The translations under genes and the position numbers were made by a program. Source: Pseudomonas promysalinigenes (lineage in GTDB: Bacteria > Pseudomonadota > Gammaproteobacteria > Pseudomonadales > Pseudomonadaceae). From it: a stretch of DNA of 64,000 nt. How positions within the stretch are numbered: the first letter of the stretch is position 1; each line of letters starts with the position of its first letter. Of the stretch, positions 20,359 to 32,438 are shown in pieces. The notes below the pieces were generated by a model. It saw only the letters and a list, made by a program, of their open reading frames with translations. It was not told the DNA's origin and did not search any database. Location of the stretch: positions 4,496,501-4,560,500 of the forward strand of contig NZ_CP077094.1 in the NCBI RefSeq assembly GCF_014269025.2, written 5' to 3'.

Positions 20359-21378
20359 CTACTGATCCTTCTGCTCATCCATCTTCAAAGTGCCATCTTC
20401 GAAGATGTTCAGCTTTTGCCTGAGTTCACGCGGCTGCATCGGGGCCGGGGCTTCCTGCGCCCCGGCTGGGGCTGACGGTGCGTCAACTGGGGCTGGCGAA
20501 GCCGGTTGGCTGGAAGCTTCAGGTGTACCCTGCTCGCCTTCGATGTTGCGCTGGGCTTTTTTGGTCAGCACGATGATGTCGATGCGACGGTTGACCGGGT
20601 TGAACGGGTTCTTGCGGTCGAACAACGACGACGAGGCATAGCCCACCACTCGCGCCACCTGGCCATCCGGATAGCCCCCTGCAACCAGCGCTCGCCGCGC
20701 TGCGTTCGCGCGGTTGGCCGACAGCTCCCAGTTACCGAAATCGCCAGTGCCCGAATACGGCTTGGCATCGGTGTGGCCACTGATGCTGATCTTGTTCGGC
20801 ACCGCTTTGATGGTATCGGCCATGGCCAGCAGGATGTCCTCGAAGTACGGCTGCAGGCGCGCGCTGCCGATGTCGAACATCGGCCGGTTCTCGGCATCCA
20901 TGATCTGGATACGCAGGCCGTCCTGAGTGATTTCGAACAGGATCTGATCCTTGAACTTCTGCAGTTGAGGGTTTTCCTCGACCTTGTTCTGCAGCTCCTG
21001 CAACAGCAACTCCAGACGCTCGCGCTCGACCTGCTCGGCCATGGTTTCGACCTGATCCTTGTCCAGCTGAATACTGGTATCAGGCGTAGGCTCGGATTTC
21101 ACTTCCGGGTTGATGGTCTTTTCCGGCGCCAGTTGCGGCGAACCGCCCAGGTCGATCACATAAGGCGTGCCACTATCGGAGAAGCCGATCGGGTCTTTGA
21201 AGTAACCGGCGATGGCAATCTTCTGTTCAGGTGTAGCCGTGGACAGCAGCCACAACACCAGGAAGAACGCCATCATCGCCGTGGCGAAGTCGGCAAAGGC
21301 GATCTTCCAGGCCCCACCATGGTGCCCGCCACCGAAGCGCTTGACGCGCTTGATGATTATCGGCTGATTGTTCTCCAT
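20359..21378 (-). CDS. motB: Flagellar motor stator protein MotB
   Basis: MotB forms with MotA the ion-driven stator of the flagellar motor and anchors it to peptidoglycan. The 339-residue protein has one membrane segment (about 28-47) with the ion-binding Asp at 30 (FADFATAMMAFF), a plug/linker, and an OmpA-like peptidoglycan-binding domain (about 150-285; SGHTDAKPYS, NRRIDIIVL). The tail is Pro/Ala-rich. It starts 3 bp after motA, which suggests translational coupling. Confidence 0.95.
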   Translation of the reverse strand: MENNQPIIIKRVKRFGGGHHGGAWKIAFADFATAMMAFFLVLWLLSTATPEQKIAIAGYFKDPIGFSDSGTPYVIDLGGSPQLAPEKTINPEVKSEPTPDTSIQLDKDQVETMAEQVERERLELLLQELQNKVEENPQLQKFKDQILFEITQDGLRIQIMDAENRPMFDIGSARLQPYFEDILLAMADTIKAVPNKISISGHTDAKPYSGTGDFGNWELSANRANAARRALVAGGYPDGQVARVVGYASSSLFDRKNPFNPVNRRIDIIVLTKKAQRNIEGEQGTPEASSQPASPAPVDAPSAPAGAQEAPAPMQPRELRQKLNIFEDGTLKMDEQKDQ

Positions 21379-21381
21379 GAC

Positions 21382-22233
21382 TCAGCGACCACGAACCGCT
21401 TGTTCCAGCTCGGCAAAAGTCGGGCGGTGCTTGGGGTAGAGCACCTTGCGCCCGAACTCCACGGCCAGCGAAGGCGGCATGCCGGAGGCAGAAGCCACCA
21501 GCGAGGCCTTGATCGACTCGTAGAGGTTGAGCTCTTCCTTGGCATCGTGCTCCAGGCACTTGGCCAGCGGGCCGAAGAAGCCATAGGCAGCCAGAATACC
21601 GAAGAAGGTACCGACCAGTGCCGCACCGACGTGCATGCCGATCGCCTTCTGGTCGCCATCGCCAAGCGAAGCCATGGTCACCACGATACCCAATACGGCT
21701 GCAACGATACCGAAACCAGGCATGCCGTCGGCGACCCCTGTGACCGCATGTGAAGGGTGCTCGAGCTCTTCCTTCATGCTCAGCAGTTCCATGTCGAACA
21801 GCCCCTCGAGTTCGTGGGGCGCCATGTTGCCGGTGGACATGATGCGCAGGTAGTCACAGATGAACGCGGTCATGCGCTCGTCACCCAGCACTGCTGGGTA
21901 CTTGGCGAAAATCGGGCTGGCTGCGGCGTCTTCGATATCACTCTCGATCGCCATCATGCCTTCGCGGCGGCTCTTGTTGAGGATTTCGTAGACCAGGCCC
22001 AGTACTTCCAGATAGAAAGCATGGGAGAAGCGCGAGCCGAACATCTTCATCGACTTCTTGATTACATGCATGGTCATGTAACCGGGGTTGGCCTGCATGA
22101 AGGCGCCGAAGGCCGCACCGCCGATGATCAGCACTTCGAACGGCTGGATCAGTGCCGCGATCTTGCCATGGGAAAGCACATATCCGCCGAGCACGCTCGC
22201 GAATACGACGATGATGCCGATAATTTTAGCCAT
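21382..22233 (-). CDS. motA: Flagellar motor stator protein MotA
   Basis: The 283-residue inner-membrane stator subunit has four hydrophobic segments (about 1-22, 30-50, 170-190, 200-220) and a cytoplasmic loop that contacts the rotor. MAKIIGIIVVFASVLGGY is the standard start. It forms an operon with motB. A sigma-28 promoter lies 65 bp upstream, which fits late flagellar expression. The ribosome site is weak. Confidence 0.95.
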   Translation of the reverse strand: MAKIIGIIVVFASVLGGYVLSHGKIAALIQPFEVLIIGGAAFGAFMQANPGYMTMHVIKKSMKMFGSRFSHAFYLEVLGLVYEILNKSRREGMMAIESDIEDAAASPIFAKYPAVLGDERMTAFICDYLRIMSTGNMAPHELEGLFDMELLSMKEELEHPSHAVTGVADGMPGFGIVAAVLGIVVTMASLGDGDQKAIGMHVGAALVGTFFGILAAYGFFGPLAKCLEHDAKEELNLYESIKASLVASASGMPPSLAVEFGRKVLYPKHRPTFAELEQAVRGR

Positions 22234-22297
22234 AGGTTCAAAGCACTTGCTGTCGTGGTCAGGGTGAGGGGCGGGAGCTTTAAAACTCTTCTTCTAC

Positions 22298-22324
22298 TTA
22301 TCGGCAGAACTGCGCCAGACTATA
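22298..22324 (-). promoter_or_regulatory. Sigma-28 (FliA) promoter of motAB
   Basis: Read leftward the sequence is TATAGTCT, then 11 nt, then GCCGATAA. The -10 is an exact FliA consensus, the -35 matches 6 of 8 (TAAAGTTT), and the spacing is that of the consensus. It lies 65 bp upstream of the motA start. Confidence 0.85.
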
Positions 22325-22363
22325 GCCACTCAAAGCGAAAAGCCAGTTCGGACTGATGTCAAA

Positions 22364-23899
22364 ATGCCAATGGAATCCAAGGTGCCCTCTCAGAATCCGC
22401 GTACGGTAGAAGCCTGGATCAAGCTGCTCGACGGCGTGCGTGTACCGGTGCCCAAGCCCAGCTACGACCGAGTCATGAGCGCCATCAATGACAGCCGTCG
22501 CTCGTTGCGCGACATCGCCGAACTGATGCAGGACAGCCCGGCGCTGGTGCTGTCGGTGATGCGCGAGGCCAACCACCCCGGCAACGCCAGCCAGGCCGAA
22601 CCTGCTGAAAGCCTGGAAATTGCCCTCAACCGCCTGGGCCTGGTACGCAGCAAGGAGCTACTGATGCGTCTGCCGGCCTTGCCGGAGCACGACATACCCC
22701 CGGTGCTGCGCCAGTTCCTGCTGATCAGCCAACACGCAGCGCAACAGGCCAGCGGCCTGTTCGCCAGCCGCCTGGCGCGCCTGTGGCAGGAAATCCACTG
22801 GGGCAGCCTGCTGTTCCTGGCACCGCTGTGGCCTCTAGCCTTGGCCTACCCCAAGCTGCTCGATGCCTGGGAACTGCGGGTCATCCACAAAGGCGAGGCG
22901 GCCGCCGAGGTGGAACAGGAACTGTTCGGTGTACGCATCTTCGCCCTGTGCCAGGCCGTGGCTGAGCACTGGCGCCTGCCGAAGTGGGTCACCCAGGGTT
23001 ATCGCCTGCTGCTCGAAGAGCGCGACCAGTTGGCCCTGGTGCTGAATATTGCCCGCGAGCAAGACCTGCTCACCCAGCAGCACCGCCTGGATGAAGCCGC
23101 TGGCTTGCGCCGCTGGTTCAACGAACCGGCCAACACCGTGCTGCTGGCCAACAACCTGGCGCTGGCAGCCCAGGTTGGCTGGGACAACCCTCATTTGTTG
23201 CGCTGGCAACTGCTGACTGCGCTTTACTTGCAAACATCGCTGGAAGATGTGCAACAGCAAGTGCACCAACAAGCTGCCGCCAGCGCCCGGCGTCACGCCA
23301 GTCACGCAGTGTTCCACCCTGCAGAAGCCTTGATCTGGCCATGGGACCAGCGCCGCCCGCACCCAGACATGCTGACGCCACCGCCCCCGTCCAGCGAGGA
23401 CCTTGGCCGTTGGCGCAAGCTGTGCCAGCAACTGTTGGCACAACCAAGCCCATTCACCAATGCCGTTCACCTGGCCACCCACGCGCGCGAAGCCATGCTC
23501 GCCTGCGGCATGCAGCGGGTCATGCTGCTATCGCTGGACGGTGCCCGCGAAACCCTGCGCGTGCAACAGACTGCCGGCCTGCCTAAAGAGGCCGGGGCCA
23601 TCAGCTTGCCGCTCGCGCAGCACAAGCTGCTGCACAAGCTCATGGCCAAGGCCGGCCAGCTGCGCCTGACACCCGCCAACCACGGCCAATTTTCGGCATT
23701 ACTGCCAGCGCCGTTGCGGGCGCTGTTCCCCAGCGAGCACATGCTGCTGCGTTCCCTTGCGGTGGGTGACCAGGTCTTGATGCTGGTCGTTGCCGACCAA
23801 GGCGGCAAGCCGCTGGCCGATGTCAGCACGCAAGCCTTCGGTAAGACTTCGCAATGTATCGAGCGTGCGCTGGCAGTCTTCGGCAACCGCGGAGCCTGA
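22364..23899 (+). CDS. HDOD domain signalling protein
   Basis: A 511-residue cytoplasmic protein with an N-terminal HDOD domain (about 15-230), a non-hydrolytic relative of HD phosphohydrolases that usually serves as a regulatory scaffold. The C-terminal third (about 365-505; CGMQRVMLLSLDG, then DQVLMLVVAD) looks like a GAF-type sensor. No GGDEF, EAL or kinase motif is present. It diverges from motAB, so a motility or surface-behaviour role is possible but not shown. The start could be 22364 or 22370; neither has a good ribosome site. Confidence 0.82.
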   Translation: MPMESKVPSQNPRTVEAWIKLLDGVRVPVPKPSYDRVMSAINDSRRSLRDIAELMQDSPALVLSVMREANHPGNASQAEPAESLEIALNRLGLVRSKELLMRLPALPEHDIPPVLRQFLLISQHAAQQASGLFASRLARLWQEIHWGSLLFLAPLWPLALAYPKLLDAWELRVIHKGEAAAEVEQELFGVRIFALCQAVAEHWRLPKWVTQGYRLLLEERDQLALVLNIAREQDLLTQQHRLDEAAGLRRWFNEPANTVLLANNLALAAQVGWDNPHLLRWQLLTALYLQTSLEDVQQQVHQQAAASARRHASHAVFHPAEALIWPWDQRRPHPDMLTPPPPSSEDLGRWRKLCQQLLAQPSPFTNAVHLATHAREAMLACGMQRVMLLSLDGARETLRVQQTAGLPKEAGAISLPLAQHKLLHKLMAKAGQLRLTPANHGQFSALLPAPLRALFPSEHMLLRSLAVGDQVLMLVVADQGGKPLADVSTQAFGKTSQCIERALAVFGNRGA

Positions 23900-23943
23900 G
23901 CCTTGCGCTACAATCGCTGCTCTTTCCACACTGGAGAACGTGG

Positions 23944-24753
23944 ATGACTGACTTTTCCGGCTTGCCTTTGGTGATCGAGGCCGCTGACCTGCTACCGCGC
24001 CTGGACTCACCGCAGTTGATCCTGGTCGACCTGAGCAGTGCCAACCGCTATGTCAGCGGCCACATCCCCGGCGCCCGTTTCGTCGAAGGCAAGCGCACCC
24101 AACTCGGCCAGCCCCCGGCCCCCGGCCTGCTGCCGACGCTGGCCGACCTGGAAAGGCTGTTCAGCGAGCTGGGCCACCGCGATGACGCAGTTTACGTGGT
24201 GTACGACGACGAGGGCGGTGGCTGGGCCGGCCGCTTCATCTGGCTGCTAGATGTGATCGGCCATCATCGCTACCACTACCTCAATGGCGGCATCCAGGCG
24301 TGGCCAGCAGACAAGCTGTCCACTGACCTGCCAGCTCCCGCCAGTACGCCCGTACACCTGCAATTGCACGCCGAACCTACTGCCACCCGCGAGTACCTGC
24401 AAAGCCGCCTGGGCGCTGATGACCTGGTTATCTGGGATGCCCGTGGCCCGCAGGAATTCTGCGGCGAAAAAGTCCTGGCCGCCAAGGCTGGGCATATTCC
24501 CGGCGCCATCAATTTCGAGTGGACTGCCGGCATGGACCTCAACGATCACCTGCGCATTCGCAAAGATATCGCTCAAGTGCTCGAGCAACTGGGCATCACC
24601 CCTGACAAGGAAGTGATCACCCACTGCCAGACCCACCGCCGCTCCGGTTTCACTTACCTGGTGGCCAAGGCCCTCGGTTATCCACGCATCAAGGCTTATG
24701 CCGGCTCGTGGAGCGAATGGGGCAACCACCCGGACACGCCTGTCGAAGTTTAA
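23944..24753 (+). CDS. rhdA: Thiosulfate sulfurtransferase (rhodanese)
   Basis: A two-domain rhodanese of 269 residues that moves sulfane sulfur from thiosulfate to acceptors such as cyanide or thioredoxin. The inactive N-terminal domain spans about 1-125, and the active domain carries Cys228 in the loop HCQTHRRSG. That loop resembles the CQTHHRS of Azotobacter RhdA rather than the CRxG of mammalian rhodanese or the CGSG of mercaptopyruvate enzymes. The start at 23944 follows GGAGAACGTGG. psd starts 14 bp after its stop, so the two are likely co-transcribed. Confidence 0.9.
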   Translation: MTDFSGLPLVIEAADLLPRLDSPQLILVDLSSANRYVSGHIPGARFVEGKRTQLGQPPAPGLLPTLADLERLFSELGHRDDAVYVVYDDEGGGWAGRFIWLLDVIGHHRYHYLNGGIQAWPADKLSTDLPAPASTPVHLQLHAEPTATREYLQSRLGADDLVIWDARGPQEFCGEKVLAAKAGHIPGAINFEWTAGMDLNDHLRIRKDIAQVLEQLGITPDKEVITHCQTHRRSGFTYLVAKALGYPRIKAYAGSWSEWGNHPDTPVEV

Positions 24754-24767
24754 GGACATTCAACGTA

Positions 24768-25637
24768 ATGAAATCCCGCCTGTTCATTCTCAGCCAGTAC
24801 CTGTTACCGCACCATCTGCTGTCGCGCCTGGCTGGCTGCATCGCCGAGTGCCGCGTGCGCTGGTTCAAAAACGCCTTCACCGCCTGGTTCGCCAAGCGTT
24901 ACCAAGTGAACATGAGCGAAGCGCTGGTCGAAGACCTGACCGCCTACGAGCACTTCAATGCCTTCTTTACCCGCGCCCTGAAGCCAGGCGCTCGCCCGCT
25001 GGATGAAACGCCGGGCGCAGTTCTGTGCCCAGCCGACGGCGCCGTGAGCCAGTTAGGCCCGATCGAGCACGGCCGTATCTTCCAGGCCAAGGGCCACAGC
25101 TACAGTGCCCTGGAACTGTTGGGCGGCGACCCAGCCCTGGCCGCGCCATTCATGGGCGGCCAGTTTGCGACCATCTACCTGTCGCCCAAGGATTATCACC
25201 GCGTGCACATGCCACTGGCCGGCACCCTGCGCGAGATGGTGTATGTGCCAGGCCGGCTGTTCTCGGTCAACCAGACCACGGCCGAAAACGTGCCTGAACT
25301 GTTCGCCCGCAACGAGCGCGTGGTGTGCCTGTTCGACACCGAGCGCGGGCCGATGGCTGTTGTGCTGGTCGGCGCCATGATCGTGGCTTCGATCGAAACC
25401 GTTTGGGCCGGGCTGGTCACGCCACCCAAGCGTGAACTGAAGACCTTCCGCTACGATGAAGGCGCCCGTGCGCCTATTCACCTGGAGAAGGGCGCCGAAT
25501 TGGGTCGCTTCAAGCTGGGCTCGACCGCGATCGTGCTGTTCGGGCCAGAGCAGGTGGAATGGGCACAGACACTAGGTGCGGCATCGGCAGTACGCATGGG
25601 TGAGCTGCTGGCAACGCCCGCCCAAGCCCAAGCCTGA
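24768..25637 (+). CDS. psd: Phosphatidylserine decarboxylase
   Basis: It makes phosphatidylethanolamine at the inner membrane. The 289-residue proenzyme cleaves itself at the LGST motif (250-253) so that Ser252 becomes the pyruvoyl group of the small subunit. The DYHRVHMP segment at 142-149 holds the catalytic His. The start at 24768 has TAAGGA upstream. A strong terminator follows. Confidence 0.96.
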   Translation: MKSRLFILSQYLLPHHLLSRLAGCIAECRVRWFKNAFTAWFAKRYQVNMSEALVEDLTAYEHFNAFFTRALKPGARPLDETPGAVLCPADGAVSQLGPIEHGRIFQAKGHSYSALELLGGDPALAAPFMGGQFATIYLSPKDYHRVHMPLAGTLREMVYVPGRLFSVNQTTAENVPELFARNERVVCLFDTERGPMAVVLVGAMIVASIETVWAGLVTPPKRELKTFRYDEGARAPIHLEKGAELGRFKLGSTAIVLFGPEQVEWAQTLGAASAVRMGELLATPAQAQA

Positions 25638-25646
25638 CCTGAAAGA

Positions 25647-25674
25647 AAAAGGCCCTGCAAATGCAGGGCCTTTT
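25647..25674. terminator. Bidirectional terminator between psd and serB
   Basis: The stem aaaaggccctgc / gcagggcctttt with a 4-nt loop has A/T flanks on both sides. It serves convergent psd and serB. Confidence 0.9.
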
Positions 25675-25687
25675 GTTTTGGCGTGTA

Positions 25688-26902
25688 TCAGCCGCGGGCG
25701 TCGCGGTCGCGCAGGCCCAGCAAGTAAAGCACGCCATCGAGCCCCAAGGTGGAGATCGCCTGCTTGGCCGACTGGCGCACAAGCGGTTTGGCGCGGAAGG
25801 CAACGCCAAGCCCGGCCAATGCCAGCATTGGCAGGTCGTTGGCGCCATCGCCCACGGCGATGGTCTGTTCGAGTTGCAGGCCTTCTTCGTTGGCCAGTTG
25901 CTGCAACAGCTCAGCCTTGCGCTGGGCATCGACTATCGGCTCCACCGCAACCCCAGTGACCTTGCCGTCGACTACTTCCAGCTCGTTGGCGAAGACGTAA
26001 TCGATACCCAGGCGCGCCTGCACCTGCTTGGCGAAGTACGAGAAGCCACCAGAGAGAATCGCCGTTTTATAGCCCAGGCGCTTGAGCTCGGCGAACAGGT
26101 TTTCGGCACCTTCGGTCAGGCGCAGCGAAGCGCCGATCTGGTCCAGCACACCCACATCCAGGCCCTTGAGCAGCGCCATGCGCTCCTTGAAGCTGGCGCG
26201 AAAATCCAGCTCGCCGCGCATCGCGCGCTCGGTGATCGCCGCAACCTGCTCGCCTACACCAGCCGCCTTGGCCAGCTCGTCGATGACTTCAGCCTCGATC
26301 AGCGTGGAGTCCATGTCGAACACAGCCAGGCGACGGTTGCGACGGAACAGGTCGTCTTGCTGGAACGCGATGTCGACCTGCAGCGTCTGGGCCAAAGTGA
26401 AAAAGTCGCTGCGCAGTGCTTGAGCATCGCTCGGGACGCCACGTACGGAAATTTCAACGGCCGCTTTGCCCTTTTCACTCGGTGCATCCAAAGCCACCCG
26501 TGCCGACAGGCGCTCGATGCGCTCGATGGTCAGGCCGTACTGACTGATGACGGCACTGACGCGGTTCAACTGCTCGGGGGTGATCTTGCGGCTGAGTAGA
26601 GTCACGATATGTCGCGCTTCGCCCTGTGCATCGGCCCAGTGCTGATAGTCGGCCTCGGAAATCGGCGTATAGCGCGCCTGAAGGTTCAGCTCGTGGGCCT
26701 TGGACTGCACGCTTTGCAGCAGCGCCGTGGCCACTTCGTTGTCCGGAATATCGACCAGAATACCGAAGGACAGGGTGCCATGCATGACCGCCAGGCCGAT
26801 GTCGAGGATGTTCACACCGCCCTGGAGAAGGACGCCGGTAAGGGCGGCGGTAAGACCCGGACGGTCCTCACCGGTGATGTTGATCAGAACGATTTCGCGC
26901 AC
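25688..26902 (-). CDS. serB: Phosphoserine phosphatase
   Basis: The last step of serine synthesis. The 404-residue protein has two N-terminal ACT-like domains (about 1-80 and 95-175), which usually sense serine, and a HAD phosphatase domain with the nucleophile motif DMDST at 196-200, later LSGGFSYF and GDGANDLPML. A GTG start at 26902 is chosen because GGAG lies 7 nt upstream. Longer frames would add a Arg-rich non-homologous leader. Confidence 0.95.
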   Translation of the reverse strand: MREIVLINITGEDRPGLTAALTGVLLQGGVNILDIGLAVMHGTLSFGILVDIPDNEVATALLQSVQSKAHELNLQARYTPISEADYQHWADAQGEARHIVTLLSRKITPEQLNRVSAVISQYGLTIERIERLSARVALDAPSEKGKAAVEISVRGVPSDAQALRSDFFTLAQTLQVDIAFQQDDLFRRNRRLAVFDMDSTLIEAEVIDELAKAAGVGEQVAAITERAMRGELDFRASFKERMALLKGLDVGVLDQIGASLRLTEGAENLFAELKRLGYKTAILSGGFSYFAKQVQARLGIDYVFANELEVVDGKVTGVAVEPIVDAQRKAELLQQLANEEGLQLEQTIAVGDGANDLPMLALAGLGVAFRAKPLVRQSAKQAISTLGLDGVLYLLGLRDRDARG

Positions 26903-27036
26903 AACCTGGCTCCGACTTCGATGAAAAATGCGCATTCTACCGATTTTCCATGACCATCGGGCGCCAACTCTACTTTGCCGACAAAACACTGCTCGCTATA
27001 CTGCCGACACTTTCATGCCATTAAGAGCCGAGCTCT

Positions 27037-28494
27037 GTGAACCGGCCCACGCCAGTCAAAACCGACAATTTCTTCATCATGATCTTCCGAGCCCTGCGCC
27101 AACGTCGCGTGCCCCTAGCACTGCGCATCGCCACCACGAACATATTCCTGGTGGCACTGGCACTGGTGATCTATGCCTGCGTGATGGGCCTGCAGTTCAA
27201 GCAGGCCATGCACGAACAGGCGGACGCCCTGGGCCAGAGCCTGACCATCCAGACGGCCACTTCGGCGACCGAACTGTTGGTGTCCAACGACATCCTCAGC
27301 CTCAACGTGCTGCTGGGCAACCTGGTGAAGAACCCGCTGGTGGCCCACGCGGCCATCTACAGCGTGGACAACCGCATCCTCGCTGAGGCAGGCCAGCGCC
27401 CACGTAATAGCTTGCTGGGCGAGGCCGAAGGCCTTTACCAGACGAAGATCACCTTCCAGGACGTGACCGCCGGGCAGCTGCGTATCAGCCTGGATATGAG
27501 CCAGTTCCAGCAGCCGATGCTGATCAGCCTGCAGAGCATGGGTATCCTTGCGGCCATCCTGCTGGCCCTGGCATTGAGCCTGAGCCTGCGCCAAGGCCGG
27601 CACATCACCCTGCCGTTGCTGCAACTGAGAGTCTGGCTGCGTGACCCGCATCCGTACACGCCGGCCATCGACCGTCAGGACGAGATTGGCGACATCGCCC
27701 GCCAGTTGCATGCCCGTCTGGCCCCGCCTCCGCCACCGGAGCCAGAGCCTGAGGAAGAAGACGAAGATGCCTTCGAGCTGGATGAAGACGCCCCGCTGAA
27801 ACCCGCGCAACGCGCCAAGGCTGTGGTCCAGGCAGATGAGGACGACGACGAGGCATTCGCCGGGCTACTCGATGACGACAAGCAACCTGCAGCCAACACG
27901 GCGGTAGTGGAGTCCGACGAGCCCCAGAATACCGCCGTGCTGGCCGTGCAACTGGGCTCGCAGGAGCAACTGCGCAGGCTGCCGCGCTCCCGCCTGACCG
28001 AGCTGCTGGAACGCTATCGCGGTTGCCTTGAGCAGGCAGCTTCATTGTATGAAGGCGAAATCCACACATTGAACGATGGCAGCACGCTGGTGCTTTTCCA
28101 CAGCCGCGACTGCGGCGAGGATTACCTGACCAATGCCATCTGTTGTGGCGAGCTGTTGCGCGCGCTGGGGCATGCTCTGCAAATCGAAGTGGCTGACAGC
28201 GGCATCACCTTGCAACTGCAACTGGGCCTGGCCCTGGGCGACGACTTGCAAGGGCTGGAGCAGGTCGACCTGCTGATGGCCGAAAAGGCTCAGGATGCCC
28301 TGGCGCTGTCTCAGCACAGCCGCAACCTGCTGCTGGTGGAGCGCCAGATCAGTGACGACGAGCTGATTCGCAAGCGCGCCCGCATTCGCCCCATAGCCAG
28401 CCCTGAAGGCGCATGCTGCGTAGAACGGCTGATGGAACCCTACCCATCGATGCTGGAACGTCAGCTGGCCCGAATGCACGAGCGCCGGGCCTGA
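27037..28494 (+). CDS. AhpA/YtjB-family membrane protein with acidic linker and cyclase-like tail
   Basis: A 485-residue inner-membrane protein. TM1 is about 31-50, a periplasmic sensor-like loop lies at about 55-160, TM2 is about 162-184, then a HAMP-like stretch. A very acidic Pro/Glu/Asp-rich linker (about 229-290) follows, and a C-terminal domain (about 300-480) that looks like a degenerate nucleotide-cyclase fold without catalytic Asp pairs. The N-terminal half resembles the E. coli Smp/YtjB/AhpA protein, which also sits divergent from serB. Function is unknown. The start is a GTG at 27037 with a weak site; an ATG at 27079 is possible. Confidence 0.75.
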   Translation: MNRPTPVKTDNFFIMIFRALRQRRVPLALRIATTNIFLVALALVIYACVMGLQFKQAMHEQADALGQSLTIQTATSATELLVSNDILSLNVLLGNLVKNPLVAHAAIYSVDNRILAEAGQRPRNSLLGEAEGLYQTKITFQDVTAGQLRISLDMSQFQQPMLISLQSMGILAAILLALALSLSLRQGRHITLPLLQLRVWLRDPHPYTPAIDRQDEIGDIARQLHARLAPPPPPEPEPEEEDEDAFELDEDAPLKPAQRAKAVVQADEDDDEAFAGLLDDDKQPAANTAVVESDEPQNTAVLAVQLGSQEQLRRLPRSRLTELLERYRGCLEQAASLYEGEIHTLNDGSTLVLFHSRDCGEDYLTNAICCGELLRALGHALQIEVADSGITLQLQLGLALGDDLQGLEQVDLLMAEKAQDALALSQHSRNLLLVERQISDDELIRKRARIRPIASPEGACCVERLMEPYPSMLERQLARMHERRA

Positions 28495-28764
28495 CTGCCC
28501 GGCGGCATTACTGCGGTTGAGCTCGCCCACAGGGTGACTGGCATCTTGTGCGCCCCTCAGGCGGATTCAACCGCGAACATGGCAACGTCCTGATGGCACC
28601 GGTTGGTGCCAGTGTTCGCGGCTAGAGCCGCGCCCTCAGGTTGGGCTGGTCTCTTACCTTGTGCAGGCCTGTGAGGGATGCATGGTGCGAAGGGCCGCAA
28701 GCGGCCCCGGCCTTCCAAATGAACAGCACCACGCTAGATGGCGGGCATTGATGCGGGTGTTCGG
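28495..28764. repeat. Intergenic REP-like region with nested inverted repeats
   Basis: This 270-bp gap has no gene. A long imperfect inverted repeat spans 28571-28621 (ccgcgaacatggca with tgccagtgttcgcgg). Nested inside it is a perfect stem tggcacc / ggtgcca at 28594-28611, so it can fold as a compound hairpin like P. putida REP elements. A second stem, gggccgc / gcggccc, lies at 28692-28707 and may terminate the transcript from 27037. Confidence 0.55.
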
Positions 28765-29475
28765 TCAGAACCGATAGACTTCCATATCCGTACGGATCGG
28801 CGAAGCCATAGGGATCTTCGACTTTTCTGGTTCTTTCCTGACCTGTACCGGCGCGGCGGGCTTCTTGGGCGCTTCTTCCGCAATCGCTGGCTGATTGGCC
28901 AGCGGCTTCACCGCTGTGCTGAGCTGCTCGGCAAGCTTTTGCAGTAATTGCCCTTGGGCCTGGACCTGGGACGACTCACTGCCCTCGTGGGGCTGCTCCA
29001 AGTGGACGATGCGGTTGTCACGCACCCGGCCTCGGCGGTCCAGCAGACGCCATTGTGCATCGAGCACGGCAGGCTGGTTTTTGCCCGAATCCAGGCGGGT
29101 GATCGACAGCAGTACTTGCACGTCCGGGCTGAAGCCGCTGCTGGCCGGGGCCAGCACCACGCGTTGGCTGTCCAGGCGCCAGGCCAGCTGCCGCACCAGT
29201 AACTGGTCGATGTCCGACGAGAGGCTACCGGCCCAACGACCATCGGTTGCCGAACTCAGGCTGCCATCGGCCTGACGCTGCAAGAAGGTTTCGCGCTGAA
29301 GGTAATCGGCCACCGACACGGGGCCGAGCACAACGGCCATGCCCGCACTTTGCGTGGGCTGGCCAGGATCACCGCTGTCGAGTTGGTACAGGGCGACTGG
29401 CTGGTGCACGCTGCACCCGGCCAGCCCCAGTAAACCCGTCATCAACAGCGCAAATGGAAGGCGCAGGAATTTCAT
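28765..29475 (-). CDS. PqiC-like outer-membrane lipoprotein
   Basis: A 236-residue lipoprotein with a signal peptide and the lipobox LAGC (Cys21). The body matches the ABC-transport auxiliary (PqiC/YmbA) family: YQLDSG near the N-terminus, VSVADYLQRETFLQR, and SSDIDQLLVRQLAWRL. The charged Pro/Lys-rich tail (about 195-230) is longer than usual. PqiC normally completes the PqiAB lipid-transport bridge, but no pqiA or pqiB is adjacent. It lies downstream of parC after a 175-bp gap. Confidence 0.82.
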   Translation of the reverse strand: MKFLRLPFALLMTGLLGLAGCSVHQPVALYQLDSGDPGQPTQSAGMAVVLGPVSVADYLQRETFLQRQADGSLSSATDGRWAGSLSSDIDQLLVRQLAWRLDSQRVVLAPASSGFSPDVQVLLSITRLDSGKNQPAVLDAQWRLLDRRGRVRDNRIVHLEQPHEGSESSQVQAQGQLLQKLAEQLSTAVKPLANQPAIAEEAPKKPAAPVQVRKEPEKSKIPMASPIRTDMEVYRF

Positions 29476-29650
29476 TCAACCCATCCAGGCGGTCGCCACC
29501 AGGCAAACCGCAGTGATACTGATAGAGATTCGTCAGGGCACACGGCGACGCCGGCCCCACAGGGGCACTATCATCCGCGAAATATCCGTTCGACTCCAGC
29601 GTTTCTGCCCGCAACGGCGCTGAAAATGCCGTTCCAGACATTGCCAAGCG

Positions 29651-32434
<2,784 letters not shown>

Positions 32435-32438
<4 letters not shown>

